Source of the DNA: Bryobacterales bacterium
GTDB lineage: Bacteria; Acidobacteriota; Terriglobia; Bryobacterales; Bryobacteraceae
Length of the DNA stretch: 64,000 nt
Assembly (NCBI GenBank): GCA_003166865.1
Contig: PMUP01000041.1
Coordinates: 19,503-83,502 of the forward strand
Direction of reading: 5' to 3'
In this document: piece by piece, positions 1-8,905 of the stretch
Position numbering within the stretch: position 1 is the first letter of the stretch
Layout: every line of letters starts with the position of its first letter
Made by a program: the position numbers and the translations under genes
Notes under the pieces: generated by a model
Seen by the model: only the letters and a program-made list of their open reading frames with translations
Told to the model about the DNA's origin: nothing
Database searches by the model: none

Positions 1-358
1 TGCGCTCGCGCGCGCGATCCAGCACGGCGTCCATCAGCTTGCGGCCGGCACCGCGATTTTGCGTCTTCGGATCGATGGTGATGGGTCCGATGCCGGCGAT
101 GGCGTCGCGTTCGTCCAGGCAGTTGCTTCCAACAATGCGGCCATCGGCTTCGGCCACCACGCAGTAGAATCCGGTGTGCGAAAACATGTGGGTGAACATT
201 CCCGCGGCCATTTCCGGCGAGGGAAAATCGGGCGGAAAATTGTGATCGGTGCTGATCTTGTAAAAAGCTTCGTAGCAGATTTGCCCGCAAGCGGGCGCGT
301 CTTCAGGTTTCGCGCGGCGAATAGTGACCGCGGCGCGACTGGGAGCAGCAGTAGACAT
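1..358 (-). CDS. GNAT family N-acetyltransferase, 3' end cut by window edge
   Basis: The reverse strand is open from an ATG at 358 to the edge of the window, giving about 119 residues with no stop. The readable part has an N-terminal beta-alpha start (VTIRRAKPEDA), a central strand FYCVVAEADGRIVGSN, and the acetyl-CoA binding segment IGPITIDPKTQNRGAGRKLM. Its QNRGAG is the QxxGxG/A pyrophosphate loop of GNAT enzymes. The family moves an acetyl group from acetyl-CoA to an amine; the acceptor cannot be predicted here. The gene lies 17 bases downstream of the LytTR regulator on the same strand, so the two may be co-transcribed. The C-terminus is missing only because the window ends. Confidence 0.85.
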   Translation of the reverse strand, partial: MSTAAPSRAAVTIRRAKPEDAPACGQICYEAFYKISTDHNFPPDFPSPEMAAGMFTHMFSHTGFYCVVAEADGRIVGSNCLDERDAIAGIGPITIDPKTQNRGAGRKLMDAVLDRARER

Positions 359-375
359 AGGCCTCTGAGCGGGGA

Positions 376-1155
376 TTAAAGTTTCAACAGCGCGCGCAGC
401 CGCTTGGTTTGCACGCGGCTCACGGGCACTTCGGTTTGCTTCTTATCATCCATGCGGAGCTGGAAGCTGGACTTGAACCACGGGATCACTTCCTTGATCC
501 GATGAATATTCACCAGGAACGACCGGTGCACGCGCCAGAAGGTGGCGGGATCGAGGTTGGATTGCAGTTCTTCGATGGTGCGGTAATTCGATTCGCCCTC
601 CACGTTGGTTGCCACCACCGTGATGAGTCCGTCATCGATGGTGGCGTAGACCACGTCCTGCGCGTCGACGATGAAGTTGCGATTGTTGTTTTTGACCAGC
701 AGCTTGGTGCGTTGCGGCGCGCCTCGCAGCGGCGCGATCTCCGGTTGAGGCGCGGTCTTGGTTTTGTCAGTAACGGCTTTGCGCGCCCGCTCGATGGCCA
801 GGGCCAACCGATCCTTCTCGATCGGCTTCAGCAAATAATCCAACGCTTCCCAGCGGAAGGCTTGGATGGCGTACTGATCGTAGGCCGTGGCGAGAATGAA
901 GTGCGGCAGCGGGACGTTCTTCTCGCGCAGGTTCTGGATCACGCCGAGACCGTCCAGGCCGGGCATCTGCACGTCCAGGAAGACCACGTCGGGTTCCAGA
1001 TTTTCGATCAGCTTGACGGCCTCCAGACCATTGCGGCCAGTAGCGAGGATCTCGATGTCCGGAAATTCCCTCAATAGGTAGGAAAGTTCCTCGCGCGCCA
1101 GTTGTTCGTCATCGATGAGAATGGCGGAAAGGGTGCCGGTTGCGCGCTCTGTCAT
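376..1155 (-). CDS. LytTR-family response regulator
   Basis: This 259-residue protein is a two-component response regulator that binds DNA through a LytTR domain. Residues about 10-125 form the receiver domain, with the acidic pair D15/D16, the phospho-acceptor D61 in VVFLDVQMPG and the conserved lysine in YLLKPI. Residues about 150-255 match LytTR, with the typical FWRVHRSFLVNIHRIKEV segment and a C-terminal VPVSRVQTKRLR. The linker is charged and proline-containing. The length is normal for LytR/AlgR-type regulators. No histidine kinase lies beside it, so its partner is elsewhere or beyond the left edge. It follows a decayed protease gene on the same strand. Confidence 0.93.
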   Translation of the reverse strand: MTERATGTLSAILIDDEQLAREELSYLLREFPDIEILATGRNGLEAVKLIENLEPDVVFLDVQMPGLDGLGVIQNLREKNVPLPHFILATAYDQYAIQAFRWEALDYLLKPIEKDRLALAIERARKAVTDKTKTAPQPEIAPLRGAPQRTKLLVKNNNRNFIVDAQDVVYATIDDGLITVVATNVEGESNYRTIEELQSNLDPATFWRVHRSFLVNIHRIKEVIPWFKSSFQLRMDDKKQTEVPVSRVQTKRLRALLKL

Positions 1156-1178
1156 CAGCCCTTAGTATACCCGTTACA

Positions 1179-3505
1179 TCACGGAGTGACCGTGACCTGG
1201 CGTCCTCTTGGCCGGCCAATCCGTCGGTGTACATCAGTAACAACCCGGTTTGAGACGGAGAATTACCGTTATACGGACCGGTGAAGTAGAAGTTGGCTGC
1301 ATTGTTCGGATAGACTGTCAGGTTCGTCGACCCGTTGGGCGGAACCGCGAACTCGCCCTCGCCTGCGTACACCGTGGGCTTGTCCAGCTCGTACTGCATG
1401 GGGCCAATGAAATCCGTGAGATTGCCCGTGTAATAGTTGTCGAAGGCCAGAACGGAGAAAATGAACGGCGTGGAATAGGTTAGCTGCAAGCCGGTGGAAG
1501 TCTGGAGCGCGCTGAGCGGGACGGTAAGGATCGCATTGGCAGAATCCAGATCAGCGATGGTGTAGAAATACGGTCCGGAAGCCGTGCTATTTGTAAGATC
1601 GGCGATAAACACGCCGTTCTGTCCGGTATTGGTGGTTCCTGTGGTAGCGAGTCCGATGTCTGCGTTGAATATGTCGAGATCCGCTATGCCATCCTGGTTA
1701 ACATCGATGTAAACGTCGAACTGCGCCGGAACATCGGGATGGAACCTCTGCCCGAAAGTGCTGATTGCAAATTGCGCGCCGAGTGTATCGCAAGCCTGGT
1801 CGAGGCAGATTAGCCGCACCCCCACCGCTTGAAGGTTAATCAAGGCATAATCGGAGCCTGGCGCCGGCAGGTCCGAAGCGGGAAACTGCACGCCCGTCCC
1901 AGTGAGCGAGAAGACAAATGGCGTTGTTGGGGCTGATGGTTGCATTCACGGCCGATGATGTTAAGGCGCTCTTGATGAGATTGCTGGTGGCCTGGGTGAT
2001 CACCAGCGTCGGTACAAAATCCGATCCGCCACCCTGGGAGAAAGTAACCGCGTCGCCGGGCGCGACCAAACCGATCAAAACGGCGATGGCACCAGCGTGC
2101 GCCGCGCTATCGATCTTCAAGCTCACATTGCACGATCCGCGGTCGATCAGCGCAATCGCCCCGCTCGGGTTGGCCAGGTATGGATCGGCGGGACTGCAGT
2201 GCTGATGGAACCGGCCGGGCATCCCCGTCCAACGTACACGACATTCCCGGTGACGGTAGTGTTTATCGGAGCAAAGCTCACTGTCGCGGTGTTCGGATAG
2301 GTCCCCTTGATGCTGGCGGGAGAATTGACGACCAATGGAATGCCAAAGGCGGTGGCGCTGTTAGTCGCGGCCACGGCGAGGACTTCGGGCGTTGCCGCCG
2401 GACCTCCAACAACGTAGGGAATATCGCCGCTATTGCCGGCTGCAATGACGCTCATCACTCCGAAGTTCACCACGTCGGTGAACGCCTCACTACTGTCCTC
2501 TTCCCGTTGCCCAAAGTCGCCACCGATCGACATGCTGATAACGTCCACAGCGTCATTCAAGGTTCCGGTGTTATTGGGATCGAGTGCGAAATCAAGACCT
2601 TCCAGGATCGCGACGCCGCTACAGGAGCTCGAGACCGAGCTGCAGACTTTCACGGCATACAGCTCGGTTCCGGGGGCCGTGCCGACATGCTTGCCGTCCA
2701 GACTGTGTCCTCCAACAATGTCGGAGGTGCGGGATCCATGGCCATTCAGATCGATCGGATTCGGGTCGGGCGCTAGCGGACCGTTCGGCCATACTTCGCC
2801 GGTGAAATCATACTTTCCGATTACTTTCTGCGTTGGGAACAGACTCGGGGGCGGGGTCCCGCTGGCGACGGCCGTCGCCGCCGTATAATCGGACACCTTG
2901 CCCGAACCGCCCAGATTGTAGTGCGTGTAATCGATTCCTGTATCGAGCATGGCGACCCGGATTCCAGCGCCGGTGATGCCGGTGCTCTGCACCGCCGTGG
3001 CTCCGATGGAGGGCAGCGTGCCGTCCTCAAGCGAGAGCGTGAAATTGGGCACGGGCCGTACCGCGAGGACGCCGTTGATGCCATGCAGCGCCTGTAGCCG
3101 GCTGGCGTCTATCGAGACTATGAGCGCGTTGTGGCCCTTAGTGACACGGCCTATTTCGACGCCTCCCATCGAACTTACCTGTGACATGACCGCGTTTTGT
3201 GCCTGCGTCAATTGCGCCAGATATGCGCGTTGCTGGGCCGCTCTCATTACGATGCCCGTTTGTTTGGCATTAGCGCCCACTTCCACCACGAGGGGCGGAG
3301 CCTGGAGCTTGACGACGACCTGTACCGTGCCGGTCAGGCCATTCTTCGCGGCCGCCCCCTGTGGCATGGCCACCGCCGATCTCGGTCCGTTGTAGACAGA
3401 CGAGGGCAGGCTGATCGGAGTACCCACATGGCGCGGGTTTTGAGCGAATGCAGAGACTTGCAGGAGCACGGCTCCCAGGCAGGCAAATCGAAATGAGTAG
3501 TTCAC
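1179..3505 (-). pseudogene. Decayed S8 (subtilisin-like) secreted protease with PA domain
   Basis: Reading starts well: GTG at 3505 lies 6 bases after GGAGG, and a signal peptide (NYSFRFACLGAVLLQVSAFAQ) follows. The catalytic Asp region (VAMLDTGIDYTH), catalytic His region (LNGHGSRTSD) and oxyanion-hole Asn region (IAAGNSGD) are all present. Near 2200 the frame changes: the PA domain (DPYLANPSGAIALIDRGSC) continues in another frame. Near 1930 it returns to the first frame inside a C-terminal beta domain (FVFSLTGTG... INLQAVGVRL). The stretch with the catalytic GTSxAxP serine, expected between PA and C-terminal domains, is absent. A third one-base slip near 1210 is needed to reach the natural end QVTVTP and a TGA at 1179. 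The gene is best read as a pseudogene with an internal deletion. Assembly error could explain the single-base slips but less easily the missing block. Confidence 0.8.
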
Positions 3506-3550
3506 GCGGGCCTCCATTCTTTTGAGCGCGGTTAGGGTTACTACAGTCGG

Positions 3551-4167
3551 CTAACGGGTCCGCAGTTTTCCGCGAAAGAGGACCAGGGCCCCGAAGACCG
3601 CGACAGTTAGCGGCCAGGTGGCCGGCTCGGGAGTATCGCTGATCTGGATGTCGTAATAGATGAGGTCGAAATCGGGCGAAGTGTCGACTCCACCGTCCCA
3701 TCCGATGACCGGATCGCCTCCGCCCATTGTGAGATCCGGTCCTACGACGTCCGTCGAAAGTATCGGCGAGAAGATATAGCCGCTACTGCTCAGCGGCGAG
3801 TTCTCCGAACGCGTGATGGCTAAATAGTAAATTCCGGCGGTCAACGGACCTAAGGCGCCACGGGAGGATGGGCAAGGATTGATGACGGAATAGGCTGAAG
3901 GCAGGCAGGCTTGTGTATCGCTTCCGCTGATGTCGTCGTTTTCGTACACGCCGAGCCCGCTCGCGTTGAACAGAAACAACTCTGGATCGGGTACGTCGAA
4001 GAAACGTTGACGGTGTACGCGGAAAAGTCCAACGGATTCAGGATGTCGATCTTGAACACGACCACACCGTCGGGAAAGTCCAGCGTGCCTTCGATGCCCG
4101 TCAGCGAAAGGTCACTGGAAAGGTCTTCAGCACTGCTCGGCATCGGTCCGGACAAAACTGTAGCATA
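3551..4167 (-). pseudogene. Frameshifted PEP-CTERM surface protein
   Basis: The C-terminus is a clear PEP-CTERM sorting tag: PEPATW, then a hydrophobic stretch (PLTVAVFGALVLF) and a basic end (RGKLRTR). Exosortase would process it at the outer envelope. The upstream half (SLTGIEGTLDFPDGVVVFKIDILNP) is in a different frame. Adding one base near 3990 would join VSSTYP to DPELFLFNASGLGVYEND. The N-terminus is also damaged: an ATG at about 4167 sits behind AGGAG at a good distance but opens the wrong frame, and no signal peptide can be read in the right one. The protein would be roughly 200 residues if repaired. It lies just upstream of the decayed protease on the same strand. No exosortase gene is in the window. 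Confidence 0.78.
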
Positions 4168-4247
4168 CGTGGCTCCTTTTGGCGTTCATTCCGGGGCAAT
4201 TGGGCGTACCAGTACTCTCTGCTGCGCTCCATTAGAGCCCTCCTCTG

Positions 4248-4278
4248 GTTGTAATCTCGCCGGTCGTTGTAATCTTGC
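4248..4278. repeat. Direct repeat upstream of inositol-phosphate synthase
   Basis: GTTGTAATCTCGC at 4248-4260 recurs as GTTGTAATCTTGC at 4266-4278, one mismatch in 13 with an 18-base period. It lies in the 218-base gap between the PEP-CTERM pseudogene and the inositol-phosphate synthase gene. It could be a tandem operator, but no regulator is known for it. The rest of this gap shows no gene. Confidence 0.4.
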
Positions 4279-4385
4279 GATCAGTCGCGCGCTCTGCGAC
4301 AAAATGTTAGAATACCGAAGGATAGGCGTCGCAAGCCCGTCTCGAGGGCACATTGGAGCCTCGCGCCACCCAAGGAGATTCGCAG

Positions 4386-5705
4386 TTGTCCACCACAGGA
4401 AACACCAGGATTGCGCCCGCCGGAGGTAAGTTGGGAGTCCTGATTCCCGGCATTGGAGCGGTCAGCACGACGTTCATGGCGGGAGTTGAAGCGGTGAAGC
4501 GGGGACTCGGCCAGCCCATCGGTTCGCTCACGCAACTCGGAACCGTCCGCCTCGGCAAACGCACCGAAGGCCGCAGCCCAAAGATCAAGGACTTCGTTCC
4601 GTTGGCCAACTTGGAAGACCTGGTTTTCGGCGGCTGGGATATTTTCAATGACACCGCGTATGAGTCGGCCGTCCACGCCGCGGTGTTGGAATCGGCGCTG
4701 CTCGAGAAGGTTCGCGAACCGCTAAGCGCCATTAAACCAATGCGGGCGGTCTTCGATCCGGAATATGTGCGGCGTTTGAATGGACCGAATGTCAAGACCG
4801 ATGGCTCGAAGATGGATAAGGCCGAAATGCTGATGGAGGACATCCGGCAATTTCGCGAGTCCAGCGGCGCGGAGCGGCTGGTGATGATCTGGTGCGGGTC
4901 TACAGAAGTGTTTCACAAGCCCGTAGCCGTGCATCAGAACTTGAAAGACTTCGAGTGCGGATTGCAGAAGAACGATCCGGACATCGCGCCCAGCCAGATT
5001 TACGCGTATGCCGCGCTGAAGAGCGGGGTGCCGTATGCCAATGGCGCGCCGAATCTGACCACCGACACGCCGGCGCTCATCGAGCTGGCTCGCGACCGGC
5101 AGGTTCCGATTTGCGGCAAGGACTTCAAGACCGGACAGACATTCATGAAAACGCTGGTGGCGCCGGGATTGAAAGCGCGCATGCTCGGAATGTCGGGCTG
5201 GTTTTCAACCAACATTCTGGGCAATCGCGACGGCGAAGTGCTGGAAGACCCGGGTTCGTTCAAGTCCAAAGAAGAGACCAAGCTGAGCGTGCTCCAGCAG
5301 ATTTTGCAGCCCGAACTGTATCCGATGCTTTATAAGGATCTTTATCACGCGGTTCGCATCAATTACTATCCGCCGCGCGGCGATGCCAAGGAAGGCTGGG
5401 ACAACATCGACATCTTCGGATGGCTGGGTTATCCCATGCAGATCAAAATCAACTTCCTGTGCCGCGATTCCATCCTGGCCGCGCCCCTGGTGTTGGATCT
5501 GGTGTTGTTCTTGGATCTGGCACAGCGCTCCGGCATGAAAGGCATTCAAGAGTGGCTTTCCTTCTACTTCAAAGCGCCCATGACGGCTCCGGGATTGTAT
5601 CCCGAGCACGACGTCTTTATCCAGTTGATGAAGTTGAAGAATACGCTGCGCTGGATGCGCGGTGAGGACTTGATTACACACCTTGGGCTCGAGTACTACG
5701 ACTAA
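4386..5705 (+). CDS. ino1: Inositol-3-phosphate synthase
   Basis: The enzyme converts glucose-6-phosphate to inositol-3-phosphate using NAD, the first step to myo-inositol lipids and solutes. The 439-residue protein has the N-terminal Rossmann segment KLGVLIPGIGAVSTTFMAG, the family signature around YANGAPNLTTDTPALIELA, and the catalytic region ICGKDFKTGQTFMKTLVAPGLK, followed by GWFSTNILGNRDG. I chose the TTG at 4386 because AAGGAG lies 8 bases before it; an in-frame TTG at 4353 has no such site. The 3' end overlaps the start region of the next gene, an SDR-type enzyme, so the two probably form an operon. The length and motifs fit the bacterial branch of the family. Confidence 0.95.
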   Translation: MSTTGNTRIAPAGGKLGVLIPGIGAVSTTFMAGVEAVKRGLGQPIGSLTQLGTVRLGKRTEGRSPKIKDFVPLANLEDLVFGGWDIFNDTAYESAVHAAVLESALLEKVREPLSAIKPMRAVFDPEYVRRLNGPNVKTDGSKMDKAEMLMEDIRQFRESSGAERLVMIWCGSTEVFHKPVAVHQNLKDFECGLQKNDPDIAPSQIYAYAALKSGVPYANGAPNLTTDTPALIELARDRQVPICGKDFKTGQTFMKTLVAPGLKARMLGMSGWFSTNILGNRDGEVLEDPGSFKSKEETKLSVLQQILQPELYPMLYKDLYHAVRINYYPPRGDAKEGWDNIDIFGWLGYPMQIKINFLCRDSILAAPLVLDLVLFLDLAQRSGMKGIQEWLSFYFKAPMTAPGLYPEHDVFIQLMKLKNTLRWMRGEDLITHLGLEYYD

Positions 5706-6735
5706 CGGATCCAAGCGTCAGGAGCCGGCTAAGCGAAAGGTGCTGGTGATTGGCGGAACTCTGTTCATCGGCCAGGCGCTGGTAAAGGCCTTGGTGCACG
5801 CCGGGCACGAAGTCACGCTTCTGCATCGCAAGGGCCGGCACAAGCTGGGAAAAAAGGTCGCGAATATTGTCGCGGATCGCAACAATCCGGAGGCGGTGAA
5901 GCGCGCCCTCGCCGGTAAGAGCTTCGATGTCGTCTACGACAACGTGTATGACTGGGAGCATGGCACCACGGCGGCGCAGGTGGAAGCCACGGCGCGAGCC
6001 TGCGGGAACAATCTGCACCGCTATGTTTTCATGTCCAGCGTGGGCGCCTATGGAGACGGGCTTAATCATCACGAAGGTGACGCGCTGGCGCCGGACGATC
6101 ATTCCGATGCGTACGTGCGCAACAAGGCGATGAGCGAGCGAGCTCTGTTCCGCATGCGGCAGCGCAACGGATTTCCGGTGGTGACGCTGCGTCCGCCGTT
6201 CTTGTATGGTCCGGGCAATCCGTTCTATCGCGAAGCTTTTTTTTGGGATCGTTTAAGAGACGGGCGTCCCTTGATCTTGCCTGGCGACGGCCGGCGGCTG
6301 ATGCAGTTCGTGCATATCGACGATCTGGTGGGCGCGTGCATCAAGGTGATGGACACTCCCGATATTGAGGGGCACGCGTTCAACATCGCGAATCCCCGGC
6401 CGCTGACGCAAGTGGAGGCCGTGGAGGCGTTCGCGCGCGCCGCGGGGAAAGACCCCACCTTCGTGCGTCTGCCGCGCGAGCGGATTTTGCGCTCCGGCGG
6501 GCATCCCATGGGGCCCAAGATGTATTTCGGAGTCTATTTCGATTTGCCCGCGATTACCGTGGTGGTGAACAAGGCTCAGCGCATTCTGAAACTCAAGCCG
6601 GTCGAGTTCAATGCGGGGTTGAAGGGGACCTACCGCTGGTATGTGCGGCACAAGTTTCCCAAGCCGGATTATTCCTTCGAGGACGGCTTGATCGCTTCCG
6701 CGCCGGCGTCGGCCTATTCGGCGCCGGTAGATTGA
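5683..6735 (+). CDS. NAD-dependent epimerase/dehydratase (extended/atypical SDR)
   Basis: The Rossmann start VLVIGGTLFIGQALVKAL carries a GGTxFIG nucleotide-binding loop. The active-site pair is visible as YVRNK (YxxxK) near residue 145, with a preceding serine in FMSSVGAYG. Later segments (RPPFLYGPGNP, FVHIDDLVGACI, FNIANPRPLTQVEAVEAF) match sugar-nucleotide epimerase-like SDRs, including the group related to plant CSP41 proteins. The substrate is unknown. The start is uncertain: TTG at 5683 gives 350 residues and overlaps the end of the inositol-phosphate synthase gene, whereas GTG at 5740 sits just before the Rossmann strand behind a rather distant AGGAG. Overlap with the upstream gene suggests co-translation and possibly a role in inositol or sugar metabolism, which is inference. 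Confidence 0.88.
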   Translation: MGSSTTTNGSKRQEPAKRKVLVIGGTLFIGQALVKALVHAGHEVTLLHRKGRHKLGKKVANIVADRNNPEAVKRALAGKSFDVVYDNVYDWEHGTTAAQVEATARACGNNLHRYVFMSSVGAYGDGLNHHEGDALAPDDHSDAYVRNKAMSERALFRMRQRNGFPVVTLRPPFLYGPGNPFYREAFFWDRLRDGRPLILPGDGRRLMQFVHIDDLVGACIKVMDTPDIEGHAFNIANPRPLTQVEAVEAFARAAGKDPTFVRLPRERILRSGGHPMGPKMYFGVYFDLPAITVVVNKAQRILKLKPVEFNAGLKGTYRWYVRHKFPKPDYSFEDGLIASAPASAYSAPVD

Positions 6736-6760
6736 GCGCATAATAGAGAGGAGTCCGCCG

Positions 6761-7270
6761 ATGTCGAGCGCCACACTCGTTTCTGTCCAAGAATATCTCG
6801 CCGCGAGCTTTCGTCCGGATCGGGATTACGTGGACGGCGAGCTCCAGGAGCGCAATCTGGGCGAGCGACCGCAGGGACGGACACAAGGGCGTTTATTCGC
6901 TTTCCTCTTTCAACGGGAAGGTCAATGGGGAATCTGCCCGATCGTCGAGCAGAGGGTTCAGGTCAGTCCGACACGCTTTCGTGTTCCCGACCTGTGTGTG
7001 CTTCTTGCCTCCGATCCCGTCGAGCCGATTGTGAGACACGCGCCCTTCCTATGCGTCGAAATTCTTTCGCGAGAAGACACGGTCATCCGGCTCAACGAAC
7101 GAATCTCGGATTATTTCCAGATGGGCGTTCGCTATGTTTGGGTGCTCGACCCGCTTGCGCGCCGGGCCTTTTGCTATACGCCGGGCGAGATGCACGAAGT
7201 CCTGGATGGAATGCTGCGCACGAATGACCCGGAAATCGTAGTTCCGCTCGAAGAAGTCTTCGAAGCGTGA
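6761..7270 (+). CDS. Uma2 family (DUF820) nuclease-like protein
   Basis: This 169-residue protein matches the Uma2/DUF820 family, which has the PD-(D/E)xK endonuclease fold. Visible marks are the N-terminal VSVQEYLAASFRPDRDYVDGEL, the core VPDLCVLL, FLCVEILSREDTVIRLNERISDYFQMGVRYVWVLDP, and the C-terminal FYTPGEM-like end. The acidic PD and the E of VEIL are likely metal ligands. The family is abundant in cyanobacteria and Acidobacteriota, and its real role is unknown. The ATG follows GAGAGGAG at 6 bases, so the start is firm. It stands alone after the SDR gene. Confidence 0.9.
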   Translation: MSSATLVSVQEYLAASFRPDRDYVDGELQERNLGERPQGRTQGRLFAFLFQREGQWGICPIVEQRVQVSPTRFRVPDLCVLLASDPVEPIVRHAPFLCVEILSREDTVIRLNERISDYFQMGVRYVWVLDPLARRAFCYTPGEMHEVLDGMLRTNDPEIVVPLEEVFEA

Positions 7271-7271
7271 G

Positions 7272-7883
7272 TCAGGCGCCGCGTTCTTCCGCTCGCACTT
7301 TCTCGAGCCGGTCGCGCAGCGGCTCCGATAGCCCGGCTTCGATTTCCGGTGTGATCAATCCGACCGAATCCATGTCGATGATGTGAGTTTTATCCTTGAT
7401 ACGGAAACTGGTGAGCTTCATACGCACCAGATCAGGGACCGGCGCCAGCAGAATACCCTCGACGGTTCGAGTAGGTTCGGAGAAATCTGGAATGGCGAGC
7501 ACATCTTGAGGGCGCACCTTCTCGCGAACGAACACCAGATGGACGGCGCTTTTTGCCTTGGGATTCTCGGCGCTGACCAGCATGTCCACGCCGGCGGCGT
7601 GCCGATAGCGGAAGCCGAAATCCTCCGCTGCCTTTGCGATGCGCTCCAGGTCGGCTCGATCAACAGCAATATCCACATCTCTGGTGAAACGCGCCGCATC
7701 AGGATCACGCGCGCTGATCTGGAGAAATACGGCCATTCCTCCGATGACGCGATATTCGATTCCGGCCTTAGCAAGGGCGAAATGGAGACGCTCCAATAGA
7801 TCGAAAAGCTGTTGCACGTGCAGATCCAGCGCTTTGGCGGTAATCATTCGGCTCGCTGCTTCATTTTGGCACAAGCGCGCCAC
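7272..7883 (-). CDS. Nucleotidyltransferase-like protein (AbiEii-type fold)
   Basis: The 203-residue product has the mark of minimal nucleotidyltransferases: YRVIGGMAVFLQ, then RFTRDVDIAVDRADLERI, where GG and the RxTxDxD motif form the NTP and metal site. Such folds occur in AbiEii toxins and in many orphan proteins. The end, roughly residues 120-200, includes the conserved PVPDLVRMKLTSFRIKDKTHIID, typical of the group. No antitoxin-like partner is next to it, so a toxin role is not supported. The start is probably GTG at 7883, although an internal ATG at 7847 gives a shorter form starting ITAKALDLH. It lies 26 bases downstream of mltG on the same strand. Confidence 0.8.
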   Translation of the reverse strand: MARLCQNEAASRMITAKALDLHVQQLFDLLERLHFALAKAGIEYRVIGGMAVFLQISARDPDAARFTRDVDIAVDRADLERIAKAAEDFGFRYRHAAGVDMLVSAENPKAKSAVHLVFVREKVRPQDVLAIPDFSEPTRTVEGILLAPVPDLVRMKLTSFRIKDKTHIIDMDSVGLITPEIEAGLSEPLRDRLEKVRAEERGA

Positions 7884-7909
7884 GGTGATCTTTCGAGGAG
7901 CGGTGGTGG

Positions 7910-8905
7910 TTACTTGCCCGTCGCGCGACGATATTCTTGCACGGCTAAATTATGCTCCGCCATCGTTCTTGAGAATTGGTGACCGCCGGAGCCGTCGCCC
8001 CTGGCGACAAAATAGAGATAATCTGTTTCGGCGGGCGCGAGCGCCGCTTGGAGCGCCGCCAAGCCCGGATTCGCGATGGGGCCCGGAGGAAGCCCCGCGT
8101 GGCGGTAGGTGTTATAAGGGTTGTCGCTGTTCAAGTCGGATCGATGAATGGTGCCCCGATAACGCCCGTCGAGCAGCGCCGCGTAGATTGTGGTGGGATC
8201 GCAATCCAAGCTCATTCCGTTGCGCAGGCGATTGTCATACACGGAGGCCACAATGCGCCGCTCATCGGGAACCGCGGTCTCCTTCTCCACCAGCGATGCC
8301 AGCGTCACGAGGTCGTTGACGGGAACCCCTTGCGGCAGCGAGCTCTCCAAATCGCGCCAATGTTTGCGGAAGAGGCCGGTCATCATCACGCACAGCTGCT
8401 CGACGGTTGTGCCGCGCGTGATGCGATACGTGGAGGGGAACAAGTAGCCTTCGAGCGTGGGAGCATCGGGCGCCAGATCCCGGATCAGAGAACTATCGCG
8501 GGCTGCGCGCAGGAAACCGGCGGGGTCGATAAAATCGAAGCGGGCGAGGCTGGCGGCGATGTCGAACATGGTGCTGCCCTCGGGCACCACGAGTTCATAA
8601 AAGAAAACGTCGCCGCGTCCGATCCGATCGAGGATATTGGCTGGCGTGTCAGAGTGCTCGAACCGGTATTCCCCGGCTTGCAGCTTCTTGCCGGAATGGA
8701 GGGCGCGGGCCATCAGGAATTGCCACGAATAGCGGATGACACCGGATTGTGCCAGCTCGTCTGCCATAGCTTGACTGCTGGTGCCCTTCGGAAAATCGAG
8801 GATCACCTGATCGCGAAAGCCTTGGTAGGTAGTCTCCAAAGACACATAAGCCAATCCCGCGGCGATAACGGCCAAAAAGACCAGAGCGAGCAGCAGACGC
8901 GTCAT
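7910..8905 (-). CDS. mltG: Endolytic murein transglycosylase MltG
   Basis: MltG cleaves nascent peptidoglycan strands at the inner membrane and is thought to end glycan synthesis. The 331-residue protein has one N-terminal membrane span (residues about 3-22), a LysM-like region around residues 35-100, and the YceG catalytic domain. The catalytic glutamate is E207 in LASLVEKET. Other family segments are EGYLFPSTY, DPTTIYA, NPYNTY and GLPPGPIANPG. The ATG overlaps the TGA of ruvX by four bases, so the two genes are translationally coupled, an arrangement seen in many bacteria. The length is normal. Confidence 0.96.
   Translation of the reverse strand: MTRLLLALVFLAVIAAGLAYVSLETTYQGFRDQVILDFPKGTSSQAMADELAQSGVIRYSWQFLMARALHSGKKLQAGEYRFEHSDTPANILDRIGRGDVFFYELVVPEGSTMFDIAASLARFDFIDPAGFLRAARDSSLIRDLAPDAPTLEGYLFPSTYRITRGTTVEQLCVMMTGLFRKHWRDLESSLPQGVPVNDLVTLASLVEKETAVPDERRIVASVYDNRLRNGMSLDCDPTTIYAALLDGRYRGTIHRSDLNSDNPYNTYRHAGLPPGPIANPGLAALQAALAPAETDYLYFVARGDGSGGHQFSRTMAEHNLAVQEYRRATGK

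Noticed and set aside
7272-7883. AbiE-type toxin-antitoxin system
   Set aside because: The nucleotidyltransferase-like gene has no adjacent AbiEi-like antitoxin; downstream and upstream genes are Uma2 (opposite strand) and mltG.
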